From positions 7,378,001-7,442,000 of the forward strand of contig NZ_CP108046.1 of the NCBI RefSeq assembly GCF_041435115.1: 64,000 nucleotides of DNA. Direction: 5' to 3'. The DNA comes from Streptomyces sp. NBC_00289 (GTDB taxonomy: Bacteria; Actinomycetota; Actinomycetes; Streptomycetales; Streptomycetaceae). Shown piece by piece: positions 45,129 to 54,687 of the stretch (the stretch's first letter is position 1; every line of letters starts with the position of its first letter). The translations under genes were made by a program, and so were the position numbers. Under the pieces are notes generated by a model, which searched no databases, had not been told where the DNA came from, and saw only the letters and a list, made by a program, of their open reading frames with translations.

Positions 45129-46094
45129 ATGGTGGCGAAGAAGACCGCCGTTCAGCAGTCGGCGTCCGACAGGTCCACGAAATCCAGGGCCTCCGGCGGT
45201 GCGGCCAAGGACCCGAGCGGGAAGAAGAGCACGCAGGGGGCGCCCGCCGAGCGTGCGACCCATGCTGTGAAGGCGGTGGGCGCGGCCGCGAAGGGGGCGA
45301 CGAAGAAGGCGGCCGCCACGAAGACGGCCGTAGCGAAGGCGGCCGGGAAGAAGGTCGCGGGCAAGAAGGCCGTCGCGAAGAAGGCGGTGGGGAAGAAGGC
45401 GGCGGCCGGACAGGACGCGGCGAAGAAGACGGAGTCGAAGCAGGCGGAGCCGGGGAGGATCCGGCCGGAGAAGACGGAGCCGAGAAAGACGGCGCCGAAG
45501 AAGGCGGCCGCCGAGAAGAGCACTGCCGCGAAGAGCACCACGAAGAGTGCGGCCAAGAAGAGCAGGGCCAAGAAGGCGGGCGCGGCCGAGGCCGCGGAGC
45601 AGACGGGAGCCACGACAGTGGTTGCGAAGAAGACTCCTGGCACGGCCACGGCGGCGAAGACGGCGGTACCGAAGACGAGGGTCGCGGCCGCCGAGCCGGG
45701 CGTGCTCGCGGTACGCCTCGGTGAGGACCCCTGGACCCCGGAGGAGGCCGAGGAGGCGCGAACGGAGCTGCTGTCCGAGGGACAGCGGCTGCGCGACGAG
45801 ATCACCTCGTCCGAGCGGGCCGTCGCCGGCCTGATGCGGGACTCCGGGGACGGCGCGGGCGACGACCAGGCGGACACCGGAACCAAGAACATCACGCGCG
45901 AGAGCGAGATGGCCCTGGCGGCCAACGCGCGCGAGATGCTGCTGCAGACCGGGCGCGCGCTGGAGCGGCTCGACGCGGGCACCTACGGCCTGTGCGAGAA
46001 CTGCGGCAACCCCATCGGCAAGGCCAGGATGCAGGCCTTCCCGCGGGCCACGCTCTGCGTCGAGTGCAAGCAGAAGCAGGAGCGCCGGTACTGA
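45129..46094 (+). CDS. DksA/TraR zinc-finger protein with histone-H1-like Lys/Ala-rich N-terminus
   Basis: 321 residues. Residues 1-195 are Lys/Ala-rich with many AAKK/KKA/GKKA units (KKVAGKKAVAKKAVGKKAAA), a histone-H1/HctB-like composition suited to DNA binding. Residues about 196-321 form a TraR/DksA domain: helical arms, an acidic tip (DSGDGAGDDQADTG), then the four-cysteine zinc finger LCENCGNPIGKARMQAFPRATLCVECKQ (Cys289, 292, 310, 313). DksA proteins enter the RNA polymerase secondary channel and act with ppGpp. Joining the two suggests a nucleoid-associated transcription factor, an inference. Ordinary DksA is about 150 residues. Confidence 0.9.
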   Translation: MVAKKTAVQQSASDRSTKSRASGGAAKDPSGKKSTQGAPAERATHAVKAVGAAAKGATKKAAATKTAVAKAAGKKVAGKKAVAKKAVGKKAAAGQDAAKKTESKQAEPGRIRPEKTEPRKTAPKKAAAEKSTAAKSTTKSAAKKSRAKKAGAAEAAEQTGATTVVAKKTPGTATAAKTAVPKTRVAAAEPGVLAVRLGEDPWTPEEAEEARTELLSEGQRLRDEITSSERAVAGLMRDSGDGAGDDQADTGTKNITRESEMALAANAREMLLQTGRALERLDAGTYGLCENCGNPIGKARMQAFPRATLCVECKQKQERRY

Positions 46095-46193
46095 CCGCGG
46101 CCGATCGGCCGCCGTACGCCTCCTGAGCACGTGCGGGCCGGAAGGCGTGCCGTACTCTCGTCCTCAGTCAGGTACCTAGGTTGAGGGACTCAC

Positions 46194-46769
46194 GTGGCAG
46201 AGGCGGAGCGCATCATCGGTACGCCGGACACTCCGGAGGCGGCGGGAGCCGGCCCGGAGCAGGGCGAGGTCGTACGGCCCCGGGGCAGGCGCCGTATCGC
46301 CGTGCTCTTCGCGGTGGCCACCTTCGCGTACGTCCTCGACCTCGTCAGCAAGATGATCGTGGTGGCGAGGCTCGAGCATCACGCGCCGATCGAGATCGTC
46401 GGGGACTGGCTGAAGTTCGAGGCGATCCGCAACGCGGGTGCCGCCTTCGGGTTCGGCGAGGCCTTCACCGTGATCTTCACGCTGATCGCGGCGGCCGTGA
46501 TCGTGGTGATCGCCCGGCTCGCCCGCAAGCTCTACAGCCTGCCCTGGGCGATCGCGCTCGGCCTGCTCCTCGGCGGTGCGCTCGGCAACCTCACCGACCG
46601 GATCTTCCGCTCGCCCGGCGTCTTCGAGGGCGCGGTCGTCGACTTCATCGCGCCCAAGCACTTCGCCGTCTTCAACCTCGCCGACTCGGCGATCGTCTGC
46701 GGCGGCATCCTGATCGTGCTGCTCTCCTTCCGGGGACTCGACCCCGACGGGACCGTCCACAAGGACTGA
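46194..46769 (+). CDS. lspA: Lipoprotein signal peptidase LspA
   Basis: 191 residues from a GTG. Four hydrophobic helices and the family's catalytic aspartates are visible: [22 protein letters not shown] and [21 protein letters not shown]; the first helix ends with [11 protein letters not shown] 38-residue N-terminal cytoplasmic extension, Glu/Pro/Arg-rich, precedes helix one. It cleaves the signal peptide of diacylglyceryl-prolipoproteins in the membrane. The rluD-like gene follows 51 nt later, the standard lspA-rluD order. Confidence 0.96.
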   Translation: MAEAERIIGTPDTPEAAGAGPEQGEVVRPRGRRRIAVLFAVATFAYVLDLVSKMIVVARLEHHAPIEIVGDWLKFEAIRNAGAAFGFGEAFTVIFTLIAAAVIVVIARLARKLYSLPWAIALGLLLGGALGNLTDRIFRSPGVFEGAVVDFIAPKHFAVFNLADSAIVCGGILIVLLSFRGLDPDGTVHKD

Positions 46770-46820
46770 GCCCGCGGGCTCCCGTACGGCGGTGTCCGAC
46801 CCGTCCGGCATACTCGACGG

Positions 46821-47765
46821 GTGAGCACCGTTCCCGAGATCCGAAACCTGCCCGTGCCCGACGGCCTGGAGGGCGAGCGCGTCGACGCCGCCATCTCCCG
46901 CATGTTCGGCTTCTCCCGTACGAAGGCCGCCGAACTCGCCGCGGCGGGGAAGGTCACGGTCGACGGCTCGGTGGTCGGGAAGTCCGAGCGGGTGCACGGC
47001 GGGGCCTGGCTCGAGGTGGAGATGCCGCAGGCGCCCGCGCCGGTGCAGATCGTCGCGGAGCCGGTCGAGGGCATGGAGATCGTGTACGACGACGACGACG
47101 TGCTCGTGATCGTCAAGCCGGTCGGCGTGGCCGCGCATCCCAGCCCCGGCTGGAGCGGGCCCACCGTCATCGGCGGCCTCGCCGCCGCCGGGTACCGCAT
47201 CTCGACCTCGGGCGCCGCCGAGCGCCAGGGCATCGTGCACCGCCTCGACGTGGGCACCTCGGGCCTGATGACGGTCGCCAAGTCGGAGCGCGCGTACACC
47301 TCGCTCAAGCGCCAGTTCAAGGAGCGCACGGTCGACAAGCGCTACCACACGCTCGTCCAGGGCCACCCCGACCCGACCAGCGGCACCATCGACGCGCCGA
47401 TCGGCCGCCACCCGAACCACGACTACAAGTGGGCGGTCACGGCTGAGGGCAAGCCGTCCGTCACGCACTACGACCTCATCGAGGCGTTCCGTTCGGCCTC
47501 CCTGCTCGACGTGAAGCTGGAGACCGGCCGCACCCACCAGATCCGCGTCCACATGGCCGCCCACCGGCACCCGTGCGTCGGTGACCTGACGTACGGCGCC
47601 GACCCGACGCTCGCCAAGCGTCTGCACCTGACCCGCCAGTGGCTGCACGCCGTACGGCTCGGCTTCGAGCACCCCGGGGACGGCCAGTGGGTGGAGTTCG
47701 AGAGCGACTACCCGGCCGACCTGCAGAAGGCCCTCGACCAGGTCCGCGAGGAGACGTACGCATGA
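46821..47765 (+). CDS. RluD-family 23S rRNA/tRNA pseudouridine synthase
   Basis: 314 residues. An N-terminal S4 RNA-binding domain ([35 protein letters not shown]) precedes the catalytic domain. That contains [25 protein letters not shown] and the active-site [18 protein letters not shown] (catalytic Asp). [19 protein letters not shown] completes the RluA/RluD signature. It isomerises uridines in structured RNA; the exact target sites are not derivable. The start GTG at 46821 lacks a strong RBS. Stop overlaps the next start (ATGA). Confidence 0.94.
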   Translation: MSTVPEIRNLPVPDGLEGERVDAAISRMFGFSRTKAAELAAAGKVTVDGSVVGKSERVHGGAWLEVEMPQAPAPVQIVAEPVEGMEIVYDDDDVLVIVKPVGVAAHPSPGWSGPTVIGGLAAAGYRISTSGAAERQGIVHRLDVGTSGLMTVAKSERAYTSLKRQFKERTVDKRYHTLVQGHPDPTSGTIDAPIGRHPNHDYKWAVTAEGKPSVTHYDLIEAFRSASLLDVKLETGRTHQIRVHMAAHRHPCVGDLTYGADPTLAKRLHLTRQWLHAVRLGFEHPGDGQWVEFESDYPADLQKALDQVREETYA

Positions 47766-48232
47766 GCCTCCCGTCGTACGCGGTGCGCGTCGCCGAGAAC
47801 CTCACCGACCGTGAGGCCTGCTTCGCGGTGCGCAAGGAGGTCTTCGTCGCCGAGCAGGGGGTCCCCGAGGATCTCGAGTACGACGCGTACGACTCCGCCG
47901 CCGTGCACGTGCTGGCGGTGCGGGATGACGGCGTGGCCCTCGGGGCGGGGCGGCTGCTGTACGGCGAGGCGGCCGCGGCGAAGACCGGCGGTGACCCGGG
48001 CGTGGGTTCGCTGGGGCGGCTCGCCGTGACCAAGCAGGCGCGTGGGCTGGGCGTCGGGGCCGCGCTGGTGCGGGCCGTCGAGGACGCGGCACGCGCGCGT
48101 GGGCTGACGGCCGTGGATCTGCACGCCCAGACGCACGCCCTGGGTTTCTACGAGCGGCTGGGCTACGTGGCGTACGGCCCGGAGTTCCCGGACGCGGGGA
48201 TGCCGCACCGGGCGATGCGGAACAGTCTGTAG
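47762..48232 (+). CDS. GNAT-family N-acetyltransferase
   Basis: 156 residues from an ATG overlapping the RluD-like stop. The GNAT acetyl-CoA loop lies in [31 protein letters not shown] (R/Q-x-x-G-x-G/A), and the C-terminal [27 protein letters not shown] motif is that of the YjcF/ElaA-like subgroup. N-terminal [25 protein letters not shown] is also typical. Substrate is unknown; coupling to an RNA-modification gene need not imply shared function. Confidence 0.93.
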   Translation: MSLPSYAVRVAENLTDREACFAVRKEVFVAEQGVPEDLEYDAYDSAAVHVLAVRDDGVALGAGRLLYGEAAAAKTGGDPGVGSLGRLAVTKQARGLGVGAALVRAVEDAARARGLTAVDLHAQTHALGFYERLGYVAYGPEFPDAGMPHRAMRNSL

Positions 48233-48386
48233 CGGTACCGCACGGGGCGGTGTGGGGTGGCGGTGCGCACCGCGCGCAAGTCGCGGCGCGTTCCGTGGCC
48301 GGAGGGCCGCGACGGGTGTCCGTGCGACGGCGTGGCAGGCTTGAGGCCCGCTGTGTGAACGTCGAGATCCCGCCGGAGCGCTGACC

Positions 48387-49973
48387 GTGGATCAGTTGGC
48401 CCTGTTGTTCGTGCTGTTGCTCGGGGCCGTGGTGAGCGTCCCGGTCGGAGACCGCGTCGGGCTGCCGTCGCCGGTGCTGATGACGCTTCTCGGCATCGTC
48501 CTCGCGCTGCTGAACTTCGTGCCGAACGTCGACATCCCGCCGGATCTGATCCTGCCCGCGCTGCTGCCGCCGCTGCTGTACGCGGCGGTGCGGCGCACCT
48601 CGTGGCGGCAGTTCACGGCCAATCTGCGGCCGATCCTCCTATTGGCCGTGGCGCTGGTGTTCGTGACCACCCTGTGCGTGGCCGTGGTGGCCCACGCGAT
48701 CGTGCCCGGGCTGCCGATCGCCGCCGCCGTGGCGCTCGGGGCGCTGGTCGCGCCGCCCGACCCGGTCGCTGCGACCGCCGTCGCCGGGCAGCTGGGGCTG
48801 CCGCGCAGGCTGGTGTCGATCCTGGAGGGCGAGGGGCTCTTCAACGACGTGACGGCCATCGTGCTGTACCACGTGGCGATCGCCGCGGCCGTGAGCGGCA
48901 GTTTCTCGCCCTGGCGGGCCGGGCTCGACCTGGTGCTCTCCGGCGTGGTCGCGGTGGCGGTCGGGCTGGTGCTGGGCTGGGGCACCAACCGGCTGATGGA
49001 CATCGTGGGGGACCCGACCCTGCAGATCGGGCTGACCCTGCTGATGCCCTACGCCTCGTACGTGCTGGCGGAGGAGTTCCACGGCTCGGGAGTGCTCGCG
49101 GTGCTCACCACCGCGCTGTTCCTCGCCGAGTACGCCTCCGACCCCGACGACGTGATGACCCGGCTGGCCGGACACACGTTCTGGGACATCATCGACACGC
49201 TCGTCACCGGGGTGGCCTTCGGTCTCATCGGCCTCGAACTGCACAACGCCATCCGGACCGCGTCCGGGCGGTGGGGCGAGATGCTGGGGTGGGCGGCGGC
49301 GATCGTGGGCGTGGTGGTGCTCGTACGGCTGCTGTGGCTGCTGCCGGCGACCTGGCTGACCAAGCGGTTGCACGCGCGCCGGGACCACGACGAGGACATC
49401 CCGATGGGCTGGCGGGAGACCGTCGTCATGTGGTGGTCGGGCATGCGCGGCGTCGCCTCGGTGGCGCTGGCCCTCGCCGTCCCGTTGCGGACCGAGGACG
49501 GATCCGCGTTCCCCGACCGGGACGAGATCGTGTTCATCGCGTTCGGGGTGATCATGGCGACGCTGGTGCTCCAGGGGCTCACCCTGCCGTGGCTGGTGAA
49601 ACGGCTCGGGGTGAGGGCCGACACGGAACGGGAGAAGGACTTCGAGAGGATGCTCGCCATACGGGCGGCGAAGGCGGCGAAGCGGCGGCTGAAGGAGATC
49701 GAGAAGGACGAGGACCTGCCCGAGGAGCTGTCCGAGCAGATGGTGCGGCGGGCCTTCGACATCGGGCTGCGGATCAGCCCGGACATGGGGGAGGACGAAC
49801 GGCGTGAGGCGCACGAGCAGCGGGTGCGGCGGTTGAAGCGGGTGCGGCGGATCCAGGGGGAGATGCTGAGCGCGGCGCGGCACGAGGTGATGGCCGCGCG
49901 CAGCGAACCCGGGGCCAACCCGGAGGTGGTGGACCGGGTGCTGCGCCATCTGGACGTGCGCAGCCTTCGGTGA
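48387..49973 (+). CDS. CPA1-family Na+(K+)/H+ antiporter
   Basis: 528 residues from a GTG with CGGAG upstream. About twelve transmembrane helices cover residues 1-405. The conserved cation-binding regions are visible: ALGALVAPPDPVAATAV (PDPVA) and EGEGLFNDVTAIVLYH (ND motif). MGWRETVVMWWSGMRGVASVALALAVPL is the C-terminal CPA1 signature. A 120-residue charged, helical cytoplasmic tail (ERMLAIRAAKAAKRRLKEIEKDEDLPEELSE) probably senses pH or ligand. It exports sodium or potassium in exchange for protons. Confidence 0.94.
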   Translation: MDQLALLFVLLLGAVVSVPVGDRVGLPSPVLMTLLGIVLALLNFVPNVDIPPDLILPALLPPLLYAAVRRTSWRQFTANLRPILLLAVALVFVTTLCVAVVAHAIVPGLPIAAAVALGALVAPPDPVAATAVAGQLGLPRRLVSILEGEGLFNDVTAIVLYHVAIAAAVSGSFSPWRAGLDLVLSGVVAVAVGLVLGWGTNRLMDIVGDPTLQIGLTLLMPYASYVLAEEFHGSGVLAVLTTALFLAEYASDPDDVMTRLAGHTFWDIIDTLVTGVAFGLIGLELHNAIRTASGRWGEMLGWAAAIVGVVVLVRLLWLLPATWLTKRLHARRDHDEDIPMGWRETVVMWWSGMRGVASVALALAVPLRTEDGSAFPDRDEIVFIAFGVIMATLVLQGLTLPWLVKRLGVRADTEREKDFERMLAIRAAKAAKRRLKEIEKDEDLPEELSEQMVRRAFDIGLRISPDMGEDERREAHEQRVRRLKRVRRIQGEMLSAARHEVMAARSEPGANPEVVDRVLRHLDVRSLR

Positions 49974-50075
49974 ACCGCGCCAGGCGGACGCTGTGATCCG
50001 GTCGGGGTGTGTCCTCCCGGGTCAGCGGTCAGCGGTCAGCGGCGGCGCCGAACGCGGAAACCGGCGAACCGGTGT

Positions 50076-50108
50076 CGCGGCAGGCGACGCGAAACGTCGC
50101 CTGCCGCG
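50076..50108. terminator. Bidirectional terminator between antiporter and MscS genes
   Basis: CGCGGCAGGCGACG (50076-50089) pairs perfectly with CGTCGCCTGCCGCG (50095-50108), loop CGAAA. It lies 103 nt after the antiporter stop and 60 nt after the MscS stop on the other strand, so it can serve both convergent genes. Confidence 0.75.
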
Positions 50109-50168
50109 GCACTGGGGTCTGTCGTTGCGATCAGCCCGTGGGCCCCGGCCTGATCCGGACGACGGGCC

Positions 50169-51287
50169 CTAGCCGCGGCCCGTCCGCGGCGTCTCGTAGG
50201 CACGGCGCGCGGCGGGTACGCCGTCGTGGGGTGCTCGGCCACCGCCGCGGCCCGGCGGCACCGCCGCGTCCGCCGTGTTGACCCGGGGCAGGGCGTAGGG
50301 ATGGTGTTCGGTCAGCCAGCGGAGCATCTGCTCACGGACGGTGACCCGGGCCGTCCAGATGTCGTCCGCGTCCTTCGCCGTCACCAGGGCCCGCACCTGA
50401 AGGGTGTTGGGGGTGGTGTCGGTGACGTCGAGGCCGTAGGCGCGGCCGTCCCAGGCCGGGCATGCGCGCAGGATGTCGCGGAGTTTGTCGCGCATCAGGT
50501 CGATCGGGGCCGCGTGGTCGAGGTGCCAGTAGACGGTGCCGGTCATCTGGGAGCCGCCGCGCGACCAGTTCTCGAACGGCTTCGACGTGAAGTACGACAC
50601 GGGCATCGTGATCCGGCGCTCGTCCCAGGTCCGTACGGTCAGAAACGTGAGCGTGATCTCCTCGACCGTGCCCCACTCGCCGTCCACCACGACGGTGTCG
50701 CCGATGCGCACCATGTCGCCGAAGGCGATCTGGAAACCGGCGAACATGTTGCCCAGCGTGGACTGGGCGGCGACACCGGCGACGATGCCGATGATTCCGG
50801 CCGAGGCCAGCAGCGAGGCGCCCGCCGCCCGCATCGCCGGGAACGTCAGCAGCATCGCCGCCACGGCGACGACACCGACGATCGCGGAGACCACCCTCAT
50901 GATCAGCGAGACCTGGGTGCGCACCCGGCGGACCCGGCCCACGTCCCGGTGGGCGCGGGCGTACCGGCTGTACGACGTCTCGACGATCGCGGCGGCGATC
51001 CGGATCACCAGCCAGGCGGCGGCCCCGATCAGCACCAGGGTGAGCGTTCGGCCGATGCCGATCCGGTGCGGCTCCAGCAGCTTCGCCTCGTCGTAGGACC
51101 CTCTGAGCATGGCCGCGCACAGCACCAGCTGGTAGGGGATGCGGCCGCGGCGCAGCAGCTCCCACAGGGGAGTGTCCCGGTCGCGTGCGTCGGCCTTGCG
51201 CAGCAGACGGTCGGTGGCCCAGCCGATGAGCAGCGTGAGCAGAACCGAACCGCCGACCACGATCAGGGGTCGAAGTACGTTCTCCAT
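50169..51287 (-). CDS. MscS-family mechanosensitive ion channel
   Basis: 372 residues. Transmembrane helices are at about 5-25, 50-70 and 80-105. The pore helix and following beta domain read VAGVAAQSTLGNMFAGFQIAFGDMVRIGDTVVVDGEWGTVEEITLTFLTVRTWDERRITMPVSYFTSKPFENWSR, the MscS hallmark. The C-terminal domain continues to about residue 340 with a Gly/Arg-rich tail. Such channels open under membrane tension and release solutes at osmotic downshock. It is convergent with the CPA1 antiporter, so the two neighbours both concern ion/osmotic balance. Confidence 0.93.
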   Translation of the reverse strand: MENVLRPLIVVGGSVLLTLLIGWATDRLLRKADARDRDTPLWELLRRGRIPYQLVLCAAMLRGSYDEAKLLEPHRIGIGRTLTLVLIGAAAWLVIRIAAAIVETSYSRYARAHRDVGRVRRVRTQVSLIMRVVSAIVGVVAVAAMLLTFPAMRAAGASLLASAGIIGIVAGVAAQSTLGNMFAGFQIAFGDMVRIGDTVVVDGEWGTVEEITLTFLTVRTWDERRITMPVSYFTSKPFENWSRGGSQMTGTVYWHLDHAAPIDLMRDKLRDILRACPAWDGRAYGLDVTDTTPNTLQVRALVTAKDADDIWTARVTVREQMLRWLTEHHPYALPRVNTADAAVPPGRGGGRAPHDGVPAARRAYETPRTGRG

Positions 51288-51394
51288 GCCCTCGAACGTA
51301 ACCGGCCCGGGCCCGGGACGAACCTGTGATCTCTGCGCGATTGTGGGTACGGGCGCCGGCCGCGGCTGTCGTACCCGGCTGGCACCATGGCCTC

Positions 51395-51964
51395 ATGAAC
51401 ATCATGCTCTTTCACTCGACCTATGGCCTGCGGCCCGCGGTGCGCGCGGCGGCGGACCGGCTGCGCGCGGCCGGGCACGAGGTGTGGACGCCCGACCTCT
51501 TCGAGGGACGGACGTTCGAAACGGTCGAGGAGGGCATGGCCTTCAACGAGGAGATCGGCAAGGACGAGTTGCTGAAGCGATCCGTCCTGGCCGCCGCGCC
51601 CTACTCGGAACGAGGGCTCGTGTACGCCGGGTTCTCGCTCGGCGCGTCCGTCGCGCAGACGCTCGCGCTGGGCGACGAGCGGGCTCGCGGGCTGCTGCTT
51701 CTGCACGGGACCTCGGACATCGCCGCCAACGCCTCCGTGGACGAGCTGCCGGTGCAGCTGCACGTGGCCGAGCCGGACCCGTTCGAGACGGACGACTGGC
51801 TCACCGCCTGGTATCTGCAGATGGGCAGAGCCGGCGCCGACGTGGAGGTCTACCGGTATGCCGGGGCCGGCCACCTGTACACCGACCCCGGTCTGCCGGA
51901 CTACGACGCGGAGGCCGCCGAGGCCACCTGGCGGGTGGCCCTCGGCTTCCTCGAGACGCTGTAG
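51395..51964 (+). CDS. Dienelactone-hydrolase-like alpha/beta hydrolase
   Basis: 189 residues from an ATG with a weak RBS. The nucleophile elbow is AGFSLGAS (Ser), with aspartate in DPFETDDW and histidine in GAGHLYTDPGLPDYD completing the triad. It has the compact DLH fold and begins MNIMLFHSTYGLRPAVRAAADRL. Canonical dienelactone hydrolases use Cys; Ser here suggests an esterase-like activity on an unknown substrate. It diverges from the mscS gene across 107 nt. Confidence 0.88.
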   Translation: MNIMLFHSTYGLRPAVRAAADRLRAAGHEVWTPDLFEGRTFETVEEGMAFNEEIGKDELLKRSVLAAAPYSERGLVYAGFSLGASVAQTLALGDERARGLLLLHGTSDIAANASVDELPVQLHVAEPDPFETDDWLTAWYLQMGRAGADVEVYRYAGAGHLYTDPGLPDYDAEAAEATWRVALGFLETL

Positions 51965-51974
51965 CGTCACACCG

Positions 51975-53657
51975 TCACACGGGGTCGTAGGTGCGCTCGA
52001 CCTTCTGGGTGCCGGTGAGCGTGCGGTACGAGCGGGACCAGGACGAGGTCGCGGACGGCTTCGTGCGGTCGGACACCACGTAGTAGTCCATCTGCGCGCG
52101 GGTGGCGGTGATGTCCAGGACGCCGTAGCCGTGGCGGTCGGTGTCGACCCAGTGCACATGCCGGTTGGCGGCCCTGATGACCGGCGCGGCGAGCGCGGAG
52201 ACCACGCCCTCGGGGACCTTCACCAGGTCGTCGAGGTTGTCGGAGGTGACCGAGGTGACGACGAACTCCGTGGCGGCCGAGGCGGACAGCGGATAGGTGC
52301 CGGCGTCCACCGGCACGTCGTTGGCCCAGGCCATGTGGATGTCGCCGGTCAGGAAGACGGTGTTGCGGATCGCGTTCGCGCGCAGGTGGGCGAGCAGCTC
52401 CCGGCGGTCGTCCGTGTAGCCGTCCCACTGGTCGGTGTTGAGGGCGAGGCCCTCCTGCGGCAGCCCCAGCAGCTTGGCCAGCGGCTTCAGCAGGTCGGCG
52501 GAGAGCGAGCCGATCGCGAACGGCGAGATCATCACCGAGTTGCCGACCAGCCGCCAGGTGGTGTCGGAGGCCTTCAGCCCGGTCTTGAGCCAGTCGAGCT
52601 GGGCGCGGCCGGTGAGCGTGCGGTCCGGGTCGTCGACCGAGCCGTTGCCGACGGAGACCTGCTGCGAGCGGAAGGAGCGCAGGTCGAGCAGCGAGAGGTC
52701 GGCGAGCTTGCCGAAGCGCAGCCGCCGGTAGGTGGTGCCCGCGATCGCCGGGCGCACCGGCATCCACTCGAAGTAGGCCTGCTTGGCGGCCGCCTGACGT
52801 GCCGACCAGGCGCCCTCGGCGCCCTCGGTGTGGTTCTCCGCGCCGCCCGACCAGGTGTCGTTGGCGAACTCGTGGTCGTCCCAGATCGCGATGACCGGAG
52901 CCACGGCGTGCAGGGCCTGCAGGTCGGGGTCGGTCTTGTAACGGCCGTGCCGGGTGCGGTAGTCGGCGAGCGTGAGGATCTCGTGGGCCGGTGCGTGCGG
53001 CCGTACGACGGTGCCGCGCGTGCCGTACTCGCCGGTGCCGTACTCGTAGATGTAGTCGCCCAGGTGCAGCCAGGCGTCCAGGTCGCCGCGGGCCGCGAGG
53101 TGGCGGTACGAGGAGAAGTAGCCGGCCTCCCAGTTGGCGCAGGAGACCACGCCGAAGCGGAGCCCGGAGACGGCCGCGTCGGCGGCGGGCGCGGTGCGGG
53201 TGCGGGCGGCCGGGGAGACGGTGTCCCCGGCGGAGAAGCGGAACCAGTAGTCGGTGGCGGGCTCCAGGCCGCGGATGTCCGCCTTGACGGTGTGGTCGGA
53301 GGCGGCGGTCGCGGTGAGGGAACCCTTGGCGACGACGGTGGTGAACGCCTTGTCCCTGGCGACGGTCCAGCCGACCTCGGTGTCCGGGCCGAGTCCGGAG
53401 CCGGGTATCGCCTCGGGGGTGGGCGTCACCCGGGTCCACAGCAGGATGCCGTCGGGCAGCGGATCGCCGGAGGCGACCCCGTGCAGGAAGGCGGGGGCGT
53501 CGGCGGCCGCGCGAGCGGGGAGGGCGGCGGCGAGCGGGCCGGCCAGGACCGCGGTGGCGGCCGCGGCCTTGACGACCGTACGGCGGCGCGGCGACAGCGA
53601 GTTGGCGCTCTCTGGCGCCGCGGGGGCGCTCTCGGATGATCTGTATCGACTGGTCAC
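51975..53657 (-). CDS. PhoD-like alkaline phosphatase/phosphodiesterase (Tat-exported)
   Basis: 560 residues from a GTG. The twin-arginine signal [33 protein letters not shown] (residues about 22-54) precedes a PhoD N-terminal domain ([23 protein letters not shown]) and the metallophosphatase domain. Metal ligands are seen in [40 protein letters not shown] and [13 protein letters not shown]. PhoD enzymes hydrolyse phosphodiesters such as teichoic acids outside the cell with Fe/Ca. A palindrome ACCGATCA/TGATCGGT (53659-53680) sits right before the start and may be its control site. Confidence 0.94.
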   Translation of the reverse strand: MTSRYRSSESAPAAPESANSLSPRRRTVVKAAAATAVLAGPLAAALPARAAADAPAFLHGVASGDPLPDGILLWTRVTPTPEAIPGSGLGPDTEVGWTVARDKAFTTVVAKGSLTATAASDHTVKADIRGLEPATDYWFRFSAGDTVSPAARTRTAPAADAAVSGLRFGVVSCANWEAGYFSSYRHLAARGDLDAWLHLGDYIYEYGTGEYGTRGTVVRPHAPAHEILTLADYRTRHGRYKTDPDLQALHAVAPVIAIWDDHEFANDTWSGGAENHTEGAEGAWSARQAAAKQAYFEWMPVRPAIAGTTYRRLRFGKLADLSLLDLRSFRSQQVSVGNGSVDDPDRTLTGRAQLDWLKTGLKASDTTWRLVGNSVMISPFAIGSLSADLLKPLAKLLGLPQEGLALNTDQWDGYTDDRRELLAHLRANAIRNTVFLTGDIHMAWANDVPVDAGTYPLSASAATEFVVTSVTSDNLDDLVKVPEGVVSALAAPVIRAANRHVHWVDTDRHGYGVLDITATRAQMDYYVVSDRTKPSATSSWSRSYRTLTGTQKVERTYDPV

Positions 53658-53658
53658 G

Positions 53659-53680
53659 ACCGATCAGGTTACTGATCGGT
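53659..53680. promoter_or_regulatory. Inverted repeat at the phoD-like start
   Basis: ACCGATCA-GGTTAC-TGATCGGT; 8-bp arms, 6-nt spacer, ending 2 nt before the GTG. It is small for a terminator and has the size of a dimeric regulator site. It does not match the direct-repeat PHO box I know from Streptomyces. Confidence 0.35.
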
Positions 53681-53684
53681 ATGC

Positions 53685-53724
53685 GGAAGAGCGGGCGAAC
53701 TGGCAAAAGTTCGCCCGCTCTTCC
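53685..53724 (-). terminator. Terminator hairpin of the DsbA-like gene
   Basis: GGAAGAGCGGGCGAACT (53685-53701) pairs exactly with AGTTCGCCCGCTCTTCC (53708-53724); 17-bp perfect stem, 6-nt loop. It begins 47 nt after the DsbA-like stop on the minus strand, and precedes the phoD-like start. Confidence 0.75.
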
Positions 53725-53771
53725 CCCGGAGCTTCCCCCGGGGGCTCCGGGGTGGTTCGCCCCGCGGTCGG

Positions 53772-54611
53772 TCAGGCCTTGAGGGCCGCGCCGACCAGAG
53801 AGGTGAAGTCCGCCACCGTCATCGGGGGGTTGCCGTCGGAGGTGGAGAGGATCTTGCCGTTCATGACGAAGCTCGGGGTGCCCGTCACGCCGTCCTTGTT
53901 GGTGTCGAACGTCTTGGACATCGCCAGCGCCCAGGCGTCGTACGTGCCGCTCGTGACGGCGTTCTGGAACGTCTTGTTGTCCTTCAGCGCGGAGACGGTG
54001 TTCGCGACCTTGATGAGGTAGTCGTCGCTCTTGAACTTGTCGTCCGTCTCCTCGGGGTGGTACTTCGTCGAGTAGAGCGCGGTCTTGTACTCCAGGAAGG
54101 CCTCGTCGCTCACGTTCAGCGCGGCGCCCATGGCGCTCATCGCGTTCTTCGAACCCTCGCCGCGCGAGCCGATCTGGCCCTTGCCCAGCGAGTCGCCGTC
54201 GAGGAAGGTGCCACCGATGTACTGGATCTTGAACTTGCCGTCGTCGATGTCCTTCTGCACCGTCGAGCCGACGGTCTGCTCGAACTGGGCGCAGACCGGG
54301 CAGCGCGGGTCCTCGTACACCTTGAGGGTCTTCTTCGCGGAGCTCTTGCCGATGACCACCGTGGTGCCGTCGGTACCCGTGGTGTTGGCCGGTGCGACGA
54401 CCTTGTCGTCCTTCTGGGACTCCCAGTAACTGGGCTTGTTGGCCTGGACGACGGCGTAACCTATGCCGCCCGCCAGCGCCAGCACGCCGACGACCGCACC
54501 AGCGACGAGGACCTGCCGCTTGGCCTTCGCGCGCTTGGCCTGACGCTCGCGCTCCACTCGCAGCCGTTCCCGGGCCGCCGACTTCGACGCCTGGCTGTTC
54601 CGCTTGCTCAT
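53772..54611 (-). CDS. Membrane-anchored DsbA-family thiol oxidoreductase
   Basis: 279 residues from the ATG at 54611 (GGAG 9 nt upstream). A basic cytoplasmic N-terminus (RERLRVERERQAKRAKAKR) is followed by one transmembrane helix (VLVAGAVVGVLALAGGIGYAVV). The extracytoplasmic thioredoxin-fold DsbA domain has the active site EDPRCPVCAQFEQ (Cys-Pro-Val-Cys) and the cis-proline loop VTGTPSFVMNGK. It presumably oxidises or isomerises disulfides in exported proteins. It shares direction with the membrane protein just upstream. Confidence 0.93.
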   Translation of the reverse strand: MSKRNSQASKSAARERLRVERERQAKRAKAKRQVLVAGAVVGVLALAGGIGYAVVQANKPSYWESQKDDKVVAPANTTGTDGTTVVIGKSSAKKTLKVYEDPRCPVCAQFEQTVGSTVQKDIDDGKFKIQYIGGTFLDGDSLGKGQIGSRGEGSKNAMSAMGAALNVSDEAFLEYKTALYSTKYHPEETDDKFKSDDYLIKVANTVSALKDNKTFQNAVTSGTYDAWALAMSKTFDTNKDGVTGTPSFVMNGKILSTSDGNPPMTVADFTSLVGAALKA

Positions 54612-54687
54612 GTTGGTGATCTCCATGGGGGACACGCACACCTCGTGTGCGGGATACGTATGGGGGACTACTGGTGCTCAAGGGCCT

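Noticed and set aside
41341..45270. 1309-codon plus-strand open frame opposite ileS
   Set aside because: Shadow of ileS and its T-box leader; low-complexity Arg/Gly/Val translation without motifs.
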